From contig JAOQAE010000005.1 of the NCBI GenBank assembly GCA_025963725.1, positions 62,001 through 126,000 on the forward strand: a DNA stretch of 64,000 nt, given 5' to 3'. Positions 1 through 8,848 of this stretch are shown piece after piece. Position numbers and translations under genes: made by a program. This DNA comes from Bacteroidota bacterium. GTDB lineage: Bacteria > Bacteroidota > Bacteroidia > 2-12-FULL-35-15. A model generated the notes under the pieces. It made no database searches, had not been told where the DNA came from, and was given only the letters and a program-made list of their open reading frames with translations. Every line of letters begins with the position of its first letter. The first letter of the stretch is position 1.

Positions 1-149
1 GGAATGTTTATTATACATCCTCAAGACTTCCCTTTCAGATTGTTCATCAATCAGTATTTTTTGATAAATATAAAGCATACGAGTTTGAGAAATATTTAAA
101 ATCCGGATCAGGACGAGCTTTTGCTATAAAGAGACTCCATAGTTTTTAA
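1..149 (+). CDS. C-terminal part of a GIY-YIG nuclease-like protein (5' end outside window)
   Basis: Reading frame 3 is open from the left edge (first full codon at base 3) to a TAA at 147-149, giving the last 48 residues of a protein. The visible part has the second half of the small stand-alone GIY-YIG fold: an aromatic strand (VFFDKYKAYEFEKYLKSGSG) holding the conserved Glu of the family's helix, followed by the Lys-Ser-Gly-x-Gly-Arg turn common in short Bacteroidota YhbQ/UvrC-N-like proteins. The GIY and YIG motifs would lie to the left of the window, so the catalytic site cannot be checked. The assignment rests on recognising the C-terminal motif. Confidence 0.65.
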   Translation, partial: NVYYTSSRLPFQIVHQSVFFDKYKAYEFEKYLKSGSGRAFAIKRLHSF

Positions 150-386
150 ATAGCAGTTTGCTTGTTTCATTTTCCAAATGGGAGAAATGGGATCATTGAA
201 AAATAATCCCCTCGGTCGCGAAGCGACCTTCGGCGGACAAAATCCGTAGTGAATACATCTCAAAAAATTTGACGAAACAGGTTACCAGGTGTTTAAGAAT
301 ATCCTGGCATATACTTATTACAAAAAGAAGCGGTTCGGGAAGAAGGCGCTGGTGTAGCAGAAAAAAGGAATTTAATAAACATATCC
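150..386. other. Intergenic stretch with a GC hairpin and a gene-fragment-like frame
   Basis: A perfect 6-base-pair hairpin with a GAA loop lies at 214-228 (GGTCGC/GCGACC). It has no T-tract, so it is a weak terminator candidate for the upstream gene. From 253 to 357 a frame of 34 codons, closed by TAG, encodes a basic aromatic tail (ending KKKRFGKKALV) with a stop immediately before it and no start codon. It looks like the decayed C-terminus of a gene, but it is too short to name. Confidence 0.3.
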
Positions 387-1400
387 ATGGATAAACAAAC
401 TGTAGCCTATTCTATTTTAGAACTTGCCATTGTATCGCAAGGCGACACTATAAAACAAACGCTGAATAATTCTTTATCATTGGCAAAGGCAGCGGAAGAC
501 AATAACTATAAGCGAATTTGGTTTGCGGAGCATCATAATTCAGACAATATCGGCAGTTGCGCAACCTCACTTCTCATCGGTTACGTTGCAGAAAACACCG
601 GGAAGATCCGATTAGGCTCAGGAGGCATAATGCTTCCTAATCACTCTCCCCTGATCATTGCTGAACAATTTGGAACGCTGGCTCATTTATATCCTGGACG
701 CATCGATTTAGGGCTGGGCAGGGCACCGGGCACTGACCAGCAAACAGCACAAGCCATACGCTCAGATTTTATGAAGGCGGCACAGTCGTTTCCTGAAGAA
801 GTTGCTAAAATTGAGCAATATTTTTCCGTAGAAAACAAAAAGTCCAACGTTAGGGCACCCATTGCCGAAGGCACAGATGTGCCAATTTATATTTTAGGGT
901 CGAGTACAGACAGTGCGCATTTAGCAGCGAAGAAAGGCTTGCCATACGCGTTTGCCAGCCATTTCGCATCAACACACTTATTCGAAGCACTAAAAATCTA
1001 CCGGCAGGAGTTTCAATCTTCCGGAATCCTGAAACAGCCGTATACAATGGCGGGGATCAACGTGTATATTGCCGATACGGATGAAGAAGCCCGGCAACTG
1101 TTCACCAGCCTGATCAGAATGTTTGTGGGTGTATTAACCGGGGCCAGGGAGCCGTTACAGCCCCCTACGGAAATGACTGATGAGTTAGAAGGAATGTTGC
1201 AACATCCCAGTGTATATCAAATGCTGAAGTATTCTTTTGTTGGAAGTAAACAAACCGTAAAAAAGCAACTGGAAGCATTTATCAGGCAAACCGGGGTAAA
1301 TGAATTAATCGCTGTTTCCGCGATGTATAATCTAAACGACCGAATAAAATCAGCCCGGTTATTTGCAGAGATCATGAGCCAACTAAACGCAGATCAATAG
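387..1400 (+). CDS. LLM-class (luciferase-like) flavin-dependent oxidoreductase
   Basis: A 337-residue protein with the bacterial luciferase-like TIM-barrel signature. It has the N-terminal strand YSILELAIVSQGD, the RIWFAEHHNSDNIGS segment (the AEHH motif of this group), the GSGGIMLPNHSPLIIAEQFG strand/phosphate-binding region, and LYPGRIDLGLGRAPGTD near residue 110. Proteins of this subgroup bind FMNH2 and are typically NAD(P)H-linked monooxygenases or reductases of unknown substrate in the cytosol. Length matches the common 330-345-residue class. ATG at 387 follows an AAAAAAGGAA stretch. It stands alone, with the minus-strand gene at 1418-1630 converging on it. Family assignment is strong; substrate is unknown. 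Confidence 0.9.
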   Translation: MDKQTVAYSILELAIVSQGDTIKQTLNNSLSLAKAAEDNNYKRIWFAEHHNSDNIGSCATSLLIGYVAENTGKIRLGSGGIMLPNHSPLIIAEQFGTLAHLYPGRIDLGLGRAPGTDQQTAQAIRSDFMKAAQSFPEEVAKIEQYFSVENKKSNVRAPIAEGTDVPIYILGSSTDSAHLAAKKGLPYAFASHFASTHLFEALKIYRQEFQSSGILKQPYTMAGINVYIADTDEEARQLFTSLIRMFVGVLTGAREPLQPPTEMTDELEGMLQHPSVYQMLKYSFVGSKQTVKKQLEAFIRQTGVNELIAVSAMYNLNDRIKSARLFAEIMSQLNADQ

Positions 1401-1417
1401 GTGCTGAAGAGTGGCCA

Positions 1418-1630
1418 TCAATGCCTCCCCTTCCTCTGAACCTCCGGACACGGCACCGATCCGTACGAGCAGAATACACAGCAATCCTCGTTCTTTGCTT
1501 TGAGCGTTGCATTGCATTCAACGCATTCGTATAGGATCTGGCAGGAGTCTGCGGGCATTTTTTCTTCCTTTTTGTATTTACAGATCGGGCATTTGATCAC
1601 CGACATATATTTAATAGATCTGATGGGCAT
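1418..1630 (-). CDS. GDCCVxC-type small zinc-ribbon-like protein
   Basis: A 70-residue protein with eight cysteines: CPICKY near the start, CVEC in the middle and EDCCVFCSYG near the C-terminus, then PCPEVQ. This is the layout of the GDCCVxC family, of which some members elsewhere are selenoproteins; here all positions are Cys and the usual Gly is Glu. These proteins often sit near mercury or redox genes and their function is not established. The start at 1630 is chosen because an AAGGAGG sequence lies five bases upstream of that ATG, unusually strong for this genome. A second ATG at 1606 would give 62 residues. It follows the gene at 1645 by 14 bases, so the two probably form one transcript. 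Confidence 0.75.
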   Translation of the reverse strand: MPIRSIKYMSVIKCPICKYKKEEKMPADSCQILYECVECNATLKAKNEDCCVFCSYGSVPCPEVQRKGRH

Positions 1631-1644
1631 AAATCCTCCTTCTT

Positions 1645-2073
1645 TTAGGCAACAATGAAAGCAAGGAGATGATCTTCGATACTTTTGATATTAGCTCGTA
1701 TATAATAGGTCCGCAGGATATTCCTGCTGCTTACCAGCACGTACCTGATCTTGTGGTTTACACCACTCCAGGTGTTACGATCCGACTCGGCGATCTCCCG
1801 CTCTGTCCTGAAGATCTGCCCCTTGATCCTACCGAAAATATGGATCCTGAACTTGCCGGTACTGAACCTGCAGATGTAGATATTCAGACGTCCCTCATCC
1901 GTGGGAGCGTCCTTATAATCGATTTTGATCGTCTCTGCCTGCGTTGATATGTATTCATCAACCACATCAATTTTACGCTCTCTTATCGCAGGCGGCGATA
2001 CAACAAGGTCTACCTTGATATCTACGATATCCAATGGTTTTCCATCTGTTACGGGCAGTTCAAATTCTGTCAT
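1645..2073 (-). CDS. Hypothetical protein, all-beta, unknown family
   Basis: I do not recognise this family. The frame is open from 2187; I place the start at the ATG at 2073 (142 residues, beginning MTEFELPVTDGKPLDIVDIK) because the residues upstream look like untranslated AT-rich sequence, though ATG at 2148 is also possible. The product has alternating hydrophobic and charged segments (VDIKVDLVV, TIKIDYKD, NIYICRF, KFRIHIFG) suggesting a beta-sandwich, then a more basic half. There is no signal peptide or membrane segment. It lies just upstream of the GDCCVxC gene on the same strand, 14 bases apart. Function unknown. Confidence 0.55.
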   Translation of the reverse strand: MTEFELPVTDGKPLDIVDIKVDLVVSPPAIRERKIDVVDEYISTQAETIKIDYKDAPTDEGRLNIYICRFSTGKFRIHIFGRIKGQIFRTEREIAESDRNTWSGVNHKIRYVLVSSRNILRTYYIRANIKSIEDHLLAFIVA

Positions 2074-2307
2074 ATTTTTCGTTTTTATGATTCGGATATT
2101 TGCAACTTGCATACCGAAATAAAAAACGATCAACTTCTCCAACTTCATTTTTTTTCCCCTGAAATATAAAATCTTCCTTTCGGGCATTGAATTTTATCCG
2201 TTCACCGAAAGCAATAATTATAAATCCCGGGAGGAAGGACAAGCTTCCGGTTGTGAAAAAAAATCCACAATCCCGGCCGGAATTCATTTTCGAAGGGTTA
2301 TTTAAAT

Positions 2308-4848
2308 ATGAAAAACAAGCATCAGGATAAAAAAGAGTTCAGCGGTTTTGTAAAAGTAACAGGCGCCCGTGAGCACAATTTAAAAAATGTAAGCCTCGAC
2401 ATCCCGCGCAATGCACTGGTTGTATTTACAGGCGTTTCCGGCTCAGGCAAATCATCCCTCGCCTTTGGAACCTTGTATGCGGAGGCGCAGCGACGCTACC
2501 TCGAATCCGTTTCTCCCTATGCAAGAAGGCTGTTCAACCAGATGTCGGTGCCCGAAGTGGATGAAATAGAAGGCCTGCCGCCGGCAGTGGCACTGCAGCA
2601 GCAGCGCGGCTCTGTAAGCACCCGCTCATCCGTGGGCAGCGTTACCACGCTCTCAAACCTTTTACGGATGCTGTATTCAAGGGCAGGCGACTATCCGCCC
2701 AGACAATCGATCATTTATGCGGAGTCCTTTTCTCCCAATACTCCGGAAGGCGCATGCACCGAATGTCATGGCCTTGGCCGTGTGTACGAGGTAACGGAAA
2801 AATCGATGGTGCCCGACGACTCGCTCACGATCCGTGAACGCGCCGTAGCGGCATGGCCCACCGCCTGGCAGGGACAAAACCTGCGGGAGATCCTGATGAC
2901 ACTGGGTTACGATGTGGATACGCCCTGGCGCGACCTGCCGAAAAAAGACCGCGACTGGATCCTGTTCACGGAAGAGCAGCCCACCGTACCTGTGTATTCA
3001 GGCTTTACAGCCGAAGAGGTTCAGAAGGCGCTGAAGCGGAAAGCGGAACCAAGCTATATGGGAACATTCACCGGCGCTAAGCGATATGTGCTGCAAACCT
3101 TCGCTAATACGCAAAGCCAGCTGATGAAGAAAAGGGTGCTGCAGTACATGCTCAGCAACGAATGCCCGGTTTGTAAAGGCAAGCGCCTGAGAAAGGAATC
3201 GCTTTCCATAAAATTTGCCGGGATAGATATTGCAGAAATGTCGAGGGTGCCTCTTGCGCAGCTGAATGAGATCTTTATTCCGTATGCAACAGGTAAAGCG
3301 CCTGCCCTGGCAAAGCTTGCTGCAGATCATCCCGAGAAAGCCATGGTGGCAGAGCGCATCGCGCAGGATTTTGTTGCAAGGGTTACGGTGATGCTCGACC
3401 TCGGGCTGGGCTACCTTACGCTCGAAAGGAACACTCCTACCCTATCTCCCGGCGAGCTGCAGCGCTTAAGGCTTGCGACCCAGATCCGATCCAATCTTTT
3501 TGGCGTGGTGTACGTGCTCGATGAGCCTTCCGCAGGGCTGCATCCCGCGGATACGCAAGCCTTGCTCCGTGCACTCGACAGGTTGAAGGAAGCAGGCAAT
3601 TCCTTATTTGTGGTGGAGCATGAGGTTGATGTGATCAGGCATGCCGACTGGATAGTGGATGTAGGCCCCGCTGCCGGTGAGCTTGGCGGGCATATCCTCT
3701 ACAGCGGGCCGCTCGCAGGCCTCGACAAAGCAAAGGATTCTATTACCAAAAATTATATTTACGGGAATGCTGCCGCAAAGCAGAAAGCGCAGCGGGAACC
3801 TAAAGGCTGGCTGCGGCTCGAAGGTGTGACACGAAATAACCTCGACAAGCTGGATGCCTCTTTCCCTTTAGGCGTATTCACAAGCGTTACCGGCGTTTCG
3901 GGATCTGGAAAAAGCAGCCTTGTGAGCCAAGTGCTGGTGGAGCTTGTTGCGGAATATCTCGGACAAAAAATTGATACTGCGCATGATGAAGAACATGATC
4001 TTCTTGAGCAGGAAGTGGTGACGCTTGGCGGCAGGATCGCCTCAGGCATGGAGCAGATCAAAAGGCTGGTGCGCGTGGACCAGAAGCCGATAGGACGAAC
4101 GCCGCGCTCCAACTTAGCCACTTACACGGGACTGTTCGATCATATCCGGAAATTGTTCGCCGCCACTAAAATGGCAAAATCACGGCATTACGATGCGGGG
4201 CGGTTTTCATTCAATGTTGCCAAAGGCCGCTGTCCGCACTGCGAAGGCGAAGGCTTTGTAATGGTGGAGCTGCTCTTCCTGCCAAGCGTGTATACGCCCT
4301 GCCCTACCTGCAAAGGCACGCGCTACAATGAAAAAACGCTGGAAATAAATTATAAGGATAAGAACATTGCCGAAGTATTGGCAATGACTGTAGATACTGC
4401 ATGGGAGTTCTTTACGGATGAGCCATCGCTGCATCATGCGCTGGATGTGGTAAGACAGGTGGGGCTCGGCTATTTAAGGCTCGGACAATCGGCCACGGAG
4501 CTCTCGGGCGGTGAGGCGCAGCGGATCAAGCTTGCCACGGAATTACAGCGCATCCAGCATGGCAATACCATTTATATATTGGATGAACCGACAACGGGAC
4601 TGCATCCATCAGATGTTGAAAAACTGATGACGCAGCTCAATGTGCTGGTGGATGCCGGCAATACGGTGATCGTGGTGGAGCATGATATGCATGTGATCGC
4701 CGCAAGCGACTGGATCATCGACATCGGGCCCGGTGCCGGCGATAAAGGCGGACGCATAGTAGTAGCCGGAACACCGGAAGCTGTCGCCCAAAATCGGGAA
4801 AGCCAGACGGCGCCATACCTTGAACGTTTTCTGCAGAACGGCGCTTAA
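2308..4848 (+). CDS. Short UvrA paralogue (UvrA2-like ABC ATPase)
   Basis: An 846-residue UvrA-family protein with two ABC modules. Walker A motifs GVSGSGKSS lie near residues 42 and 528; signature motifs are TLSPGELQRLRLATQ near 378 and ELSGGEAQRIKLATE near 730. Cys-x-x-Cys zinc-finger halves occur near 149 and 285 in the first module (CTECHGLG, CPVCKGKR) and near 641 and 668 in the second (CPHCEGEG, CPTCKGTR). Canonical UvrA is about 940 residues; the missing ~100 residues correspond to the UvrB-binding domain after the first Walker A, as in class II UvrA proteins associated with tolerance to DNA-binding drugs. It is therefore unlikely to be the main excision-repair UvrA. The next gene is an erythromycin-esterase homologue. 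Confidence 0.88.
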   Translation: MKNKHQDKKEFSGFVKVTGAREHNLKNVSLDIPRNALVVFTGVSGSGKSSLAFGTLYAEAQRRYLESVSPYARRLFNQMSVPEVDEIEGLPPAVALQQQRGSVSTRSSVGSVTTLSNLLRMLYSRAGDYPPRQSIIYAESFSPNTPEGACTECHGLGRVYEVTEKSMVPDDSLTIRERAVAAWPTAWQGQNLREILMTLGYDVDTPWRDLPKKDRDWILFTEEQPTVPVYSGFTAEEVQKALKRKAEPSYMGTFTGAKRYVLQTFANTQSQLMKKRVLQYMLSNECPVCKGKRLRKESLSIKFAGIDIAEMSRVPLAQLNEIFIPYATGKAPALAKLAADHPEKAMVAERIAQDFVARVTVMLDLGLGYLTLERNTPTLSPGELQRLRLATQIRSNLFGVVYVLDEPSAGLHPADTQALLRALDRLKEAGNSLFVVEHEVDVIRHADWIVDVGPAAGELGGHILYSGPLAGLDKAKDSITKNYIYGNAAAKQKAQREPKGWLRLEGVTRNNLDKLDASFPLGVFTSVTGVSGSGKSSLVSQVLVELVAEYLGQKIDTAHDEEHDLLEQEVVTLGGRIASGMEQIKRLVRVDQKPIGRTPRSNLATYTGLFDHIRKLFAATKMAKSRHYDAGRFSFNVAKGRCPHCEGEGFVMVELLFLPSVYTPCPTCKGTRYNEKTLEINYKDKNIAEVLAMTVDTAWEFFTDEPSLHHALDVVRQVGLGYLRLGQSATELSGGEAQRIKLATELQRIQHGNTIYILDEPTTGLHPSDVEKLMTQLNVLVDAGNTVIVVEHDMHVIAASDWIIDIGPGAGDKGGRIVVAGTPEAVAQNRESQTAPYLERFLQNGA

Positions 4849-4950
4849 CGCTCTTCCCCTCCCGATTTTCTGCAATTCTTCTGCGGCATATTTTTTTGAT
4901 TTGTTTTTTTGCCGGACGCATTCAACCGCCGGACTTATATATAGCTAATT

Positions 4951-6216
4951 ATGAGAACAACAGGCAAGACATTTCCACTCAGCAACTCAAAAGACCTTGA
5001 TCCGCTCCTTGAAAGGATTGGCAGCTCTCGGATCGTAATGCTCGGTGAAGCATCGCATGGCACACATGAATATTATACATGGAGAAGCGCCATTACAAAA
5101 AAGCTGATCGGTGAAAAAGGATTTAACCTGATCGCCGTGGAAGGCGACTGGCCGGATTGTTACCGCGTGAACAGGTATATAAGAGGATATGACGAACAGG
5201 ACAAGGAGGCCGCCGAAGTGCTGAAGACCTTTAACCGCTGGCCAACCTGGATGTGGGCGAACTGGGAAATGGCCTCCCTGGTAAGCTGGCTGAAAGAAGA
5301 TAATTCAAAAAAGGCTGCTGACAAACGAACCGGATTTTATGGGCTTGATGTATACAGCCTTTGGGAATCTATGGAAATGCTCATCAGCTACCTTGAGAAT
5401 AACGACCCGCCTGTTGCGCGCATTGCAGAAAAAGCGATGCAGTGCTTCCAGCGGGCCGGGAAAGATGAAAAGGCATATGCCATCAATTCACTCTCCGATC
5501 CCTGCCGCCAGGAGGTGGCTGCACTGCTTCGCGAGATCCGCGAAAAAGCCCCTTCGTATAATCACGATCCCGAAGCAGCCTTGAACACTGCGCAGAACGC
5601 ATACATCATCAGTGAAGCGGAAAGATATTATTCCAGCATGGTCACATTCAACGATGAGTCATGGAACATCCGCGACAGGCACATGATGGAAACACTCAAC
5701 AGGGTGATGGAATTTCACGGGCCTGATACAAAAGTGATCATTTGGGAGCACAACACGCACATCGGCGATGCACGTTACACGGATATGAAACATTCGGGAA
5801 CAGTGAATACGGGACAGCTTGCAAGGGAGCAATACGGCGAGGAAGAAGTGGTCCTTGTTGGAATGGGATCGTACGAAGGGAAAGTCATCGCCGGCCGCAA
5901 CTGGGGAACCCCGGAGCAGGAGATGAGCGTGCCGGAAGCCACCGAAGGAAGCTGGGAGGCAGCGCTTCATGCCGAATCGCCGGATGACCGTATGATCATT
6001 TTCGACCGGACAGAACAGGGGCCGGAGCTGGTATTTCCACACCGGGCGATCGGCGTTGTGTATCATCCGGAGTTCGAGCAGAGGAATTACGTACCCAGCG
6101 TTATCGACAGGCGGTACGACGCTTTTATTTACATCGACCGCACAAAGGCGCTGCATTCACTGCACGTATCGCAGGACAGCGCCCAGGTGCCGGAAACATA
6201 TCCGTTTGAATTCTGA
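4951..6216 (+). CDS. Erythromycin esterase family protein
   Basis: A 421-residue protein of the erythromycin esterase/succinoglycan biosynthesis-like family. The N-terminal motif MLGEASHGTHEYYTWR contains the conserved Glu33, His36 and Arg positions of the active site; FNLIAVEGDWPDCYRVNRY and WEHNTHIGD near residue 265 are the other family motifs. Characterised members open the macrolactone ring of erythromycin, but most homologues in environmental bacteria have no proven macrolide substrate. No signal peptide, so cytoplasmic. It follows the UvrA2-like gene by about 100 bases on the same strand, which may reflect a shared stress or drug-tolerance role (inference). A minus-strand terminator follows. 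Confidence 0.88.
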   Translation: MRTTGKTFPLSNSKDLDPLLERIGSSRIVMLGEASHGTHEYYTWRSAITKKLIGEKGFNLIAVEGDWPDCYRVNRYIRGYDEQDKEAAEVLKTFNRWPTWMWANWEMASLVSWLKEDNSKKAADKRTGFYGLDVYSLWESMEMLISYLENNDPPVARIAEKAMQCFQRAGKDEKAYAINSLSDPCRQEVAALLREIREKAPSYNHDPEAALNTAQNAYIISEAERYYSSMVTFNDESWNIRDRHMMETLNRVMEFHGPDTKVIIWEHNTHIGDARYTDMKHSGTVNTGQLAREQYGEEEVVLVGMGSYEGKVIAGRNWGTPEQEMSVPEATEGSWEAALHAESPDDRMIIFDRTEQGPELVFPHRAIGVVYHPEFEQRNYVPSVIDRRYDAFIYIDRTKALHSLHVSQDSAQVPETYPFEF

Positions 6217-6231
6217 AATACAACTATCTGG

Positions 6232-6264
6232 AAAAATAAAAAGCCTCCCGCTTTCGCGAAAGGC
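6232..6264 (-). terminator. Rho-independent terminator for the B12 receptor gene
   Basis: Read on the minus strand, a nine-base-pair stem (GCCTTTCGC with GCGGGAGGC, two G-U pairs) closes a GAAA loop and is followed by TTTTTATTTTT. It lies 25 bases beyond the stop of the receptor gene. Confidence 0.85.
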
Positions 6265-6288
6265 TTTCTACACAAACCAGCAATTCTT

Positions 6289-8484
6289 TTAGAAGGAATA
6301 TCTTACATTTCCATAAAAGCTTCTGCCCCTCGTGCTGAAGCCATTGATCTCGTAATATTGTTTGTCCGTTACATTCGCTACGCGGAGACCGGCTGATAAG
6401 CCTTTCCAGATCTTAACAGCTGCGGAAAGGTCGAGCAGCGTGTACTGCTCCACCGAAACTGTTCCCAGCGCGCCATACGGCCCGAGTGTTGATTCGTAAT
6501 ACACATCGCCGCGTGAACCCACATAGCGCACATCCGCACGCAGGCTCAGGATCTTTACCGGCATGTATGTAAGTGAGAGGTTGGCAGTGCTCGGCCTGCG
6601 CGACAAGCCGGAAACCTCCACCTCTTTTGTAACGAATGAGCCGCTGTTGTATACCTGCACATGATTGCCGCCGGTCTGCTCAGGATTTATGTCGGCTGGA
6701 GAATATTTTAATTTCCCGCTCACGAGGCTTACATTGGCCGACACAATAATTTTTTCCGCCAGCCTGGAGCTGATGCCAAGCTCCACTCCCTGCGTGGTCA
6801 TTGTACCTGCATTGATATAGGTATCGCCGCGGTAATCATCAGAAAAGCCCTGCCCCAGCATATTCACGGGAACATTCTTATCCCAGAGGTACACATACTC
6901 GATCACATTTTCCACCACCGTATTGAAATACGCAGCCGATAAATTCACATTGCTGATCTTCTGCTTAAAACCGATCTCGAATGTTTTCGAAGTTTCCGGC
7001 CCCAGCTTTTTATTTCCGCGGGTAAGCCCTGTAGTGTACTGCGTGTCCCATGTATAGTATTTCGTTGGATCATACAGCTGGTACAGCGAAGGCGCATTGA
7101 AGCCCGTAGCGTAAGTAAGATACAGCAAGCCTGTTTCCGCGATCTTAAAGGAAGGGTTGATCTCATACGTGACATTAGTACCGAACACGTTATGGCTACT
7201 CATGCGCAGTCCGCCCGAAAGCGTGAACCATTTTGCTTTTTCGCTGATCAGCTCACCGCCGAGATCGGCATGCAGGAATACATTTGCGGTGGACGATTTT
7301 GGCGCCGCCGAATCGAGCGAGCTTTTGATCTCCTCGTATCCTGCGGGGAATCCCCACATGTTATAATAGTAGAAGCTGGTGTTCACGTTCATCGACTCGT
7401 TGTACAAGCCACCGCCAAGCACTATGTTCAGGCCTTTCATATTGTAATTCGCCTGCAGCTCGTTGCTCATGATCTTTCCTTCGTAAATGCCTTTCACATA
7501 CTGCCTGTCAAAGTCTCCTGCGCTGTCCACCACCGATGAATCATCGATCGCGATGCGCTTCATGTCCGACAAACCGCCGATGTACGATACGCTGAGCTTC
7601 TCATTGATCTTGTACGAAGCGCCATAGGTAAATAAGCTGCGCTTGAAATCGAGCGTATAATTGTCATCGTCGCGGAAAGCGCCTTTATCAATATCGGTTA
7701 CCTGGCGGGTTTGCTTGTACGAAGCATACACATCGAACTTCGCATTTTTAAATCCCGCTTTTGCCACCCAGTCGAGCTTGCTGAAATCATCGCCCATATC
7801 GGGATGCTTGTAAACCGGCGCTTTAATGGAATCCACCGTTGCGTTCTGTCCGTTCACATTTGTATTATAAACTTCGGCTCCCACATAAAATCCATTCTTC
7901 AATGCATAATCGATGTATACATTTTCCGAGATCTCGGATGTGCCTTCCCCGAATGTTCCTGCAAGCAGCATCGCATCCACCGAGAGGCCCGGCTTATCCG
8001 CCTTCTTCGTGATGATGTTCACCACTCCACCGATGGCGGAAGAGCCGTACAAGGTGCTGTGCGAGCCGCGCACGATCTCGATGCGTGAAATGTTGGCAAG
8101 CGATAATTCCGCTACGTCGATGGAATTGTTGATCGCAGAGGGATCCGTAATTCTAACCCCATCGATGAGGATCACCGTTTGGTTGCTGTTGGCGCCGCGC
8201 GTGAAAATGCTGGAGGTCATCCCGGGGTTTTGTCCCGCACCCACCACATAAATACCTTCCTGCTGCGTGAGCAATTCGGAGATGGATGTGGCGCCCGATT
8301 TTTTAATGTCATCGGCGGTAACCACCGTGATGCTTCTGCCTACATCGTTCAGGCTTTTTTCGCTGCGTGTGGCGGATACCACCACTTCATTCAGCTCTTT
8401 TTTCTTTAATGTATCCTGCGCGGATACACCCGCCGATAAGCACAGCAAAGCGCTTACAGCAATTGCACATTTTTCCTTTTTCAT
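6289..8484 (-). CDS. btuB: TonB-dependent outer-membrane receptor, probable vitamin B12 transporter
   Basis: A 731-residue TonB-dependent receptor. The chosen start (8484) gives a signal peptide MKKEKCAIAVSALLCLSAG...AQ; the frame runs on to 8727 but those 81 codons overlap the riboswitch and are not coding. After the signal comes a TonB-box-like ELNEVVVSATR, then the plug domain (VVTADDIKKSGATSISELL, VLIDGVRITDPS, IEIVRGSHSTLYGSSAIGG) and a 22-strand-type barrel ending in an aromatic residue (YGNVRYSF). Similarity to the BtuB/vitamin-receptor branch, and above all the cobalamin riboswitch in its leader, points to corrinoid uptake across the outer membrane. No btuF/C/D genes are adjacent. Confidence 0.88.
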   Translation of the reverse strand: MKKEKCAIAVSALLCLSAGVSAQDTLKKKELNEVVVSATRSEKSLNDVGRSITVVTADDIKKSGATSISELLTQQEGIYVVGAGQNPGMTSSIFTRGANSNQTVILIDGVRITDPSAINNSIDVAELSLANISRIEIVRGSHSTLYGSSAIGGVVNIITKKADKPGLSVDAMLLAGTFGEGTSEISENVYIDYALKNGFYVGAEVYNTNVNGQNATVDSIKAPVYKHPDMGDDFSKLDWVAKAGFKNAKFDVYASYKQTRQVTDIDKGAFRDDDNYTLDFKRSLFTYGASYKINEKLSVSYIGGLSDMKRIAIDDSSVVDSAGDFDRQYVKGIYEGKIMSNELQANYNMKGLNIVLGGGLYNESMNVNTSFYYYNMWGFPAGYEEIKSSLDSAAPKSSTANVFLHADLGGELISEKAKWFTLSGGLRMSSHNVFGTNVTYEINPSFKIAETGLLYLTYATGFNAPSLYQLYDPTKYYTWDTQYTTGLTRGNKKLGPETSKTFEIGFKQKISNVNLSAAYFNTVVENVIEYVYLWDKNVPVNMLGQGFSDDYRGDTYINAGTMTTQGVELGISSRLAEKIIVSANVSLVSGKLKYSPADINPEQTGGNHVQVYNSGSFVTKEVEVSGLSRRPSTANLSLTYMPVKILSLRADVRYVGSRGDVYYESTLGPYGALGTVSVEQYTLLDLSAAVKIWKGLSAGLRVANVTDKQYYEINGFSTRGRSFYGNVRYSF

Positions 8485-8599
8485 TTTAAAATGATTTAAA
8501 TGGTTAAATAAAAAGGAATAAAAAGGGAACGGATAAGATGTATTCTGAGGATCTGTTTCCATTCTTAGCTCTTTACCCGAAAGCATTGAATTATTGCAG

Positions 8600-8766
8600 T
8601 TTGGCAGGTCTCCTGACTTACTCTTCGTGTGCCTTCCCGTTATATTTAGCATAACAGTGGCTGGGGACACTTTCCTGCTTTCGCAGGAAGAGCTTACAGT
8701 TGCGGGAACAGTCCTTGATTTTAACAAGGTTCCCTTTTAACCCTTCCGATCATGGAAGGGACCAAA
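8600..8766 (-). promoter_or_regulatory. Cobalamin (B12) riboswitch
   Basis: Read on the minus strand, the leader contains the B12 core blocks in order: a GGGAAC segment, CCCGCAACTGTAAGC, the GCCACTG helix, GGGAAGGC and the terminal AGTCAGGAGACCTGCC box at about 8603-8618. A CTTCCTGC/GCAGGAAG hairpin lies between the second and third. It sits about 120 bases upstream of the receptor start. The class normally lowers expression when adenosylcobalamin is abundant. Outer boundaries are approximate. Confidence 0.95.
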
Positions 8767-8848
8767 ATTGCGGGGCAAAGATAGAAAAATATCGCAGCAA
8801 ACATGGTTTGGCGAATAATTGCTATTTTTAAGCAACTCAATACGCTGT

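Noticed and set aside
8485-8727. An 81-codon N-terminal extension of the B12 receptor
   Set aside because: It overlaps the riboswitch and would bury a good signal peptide at 8484.
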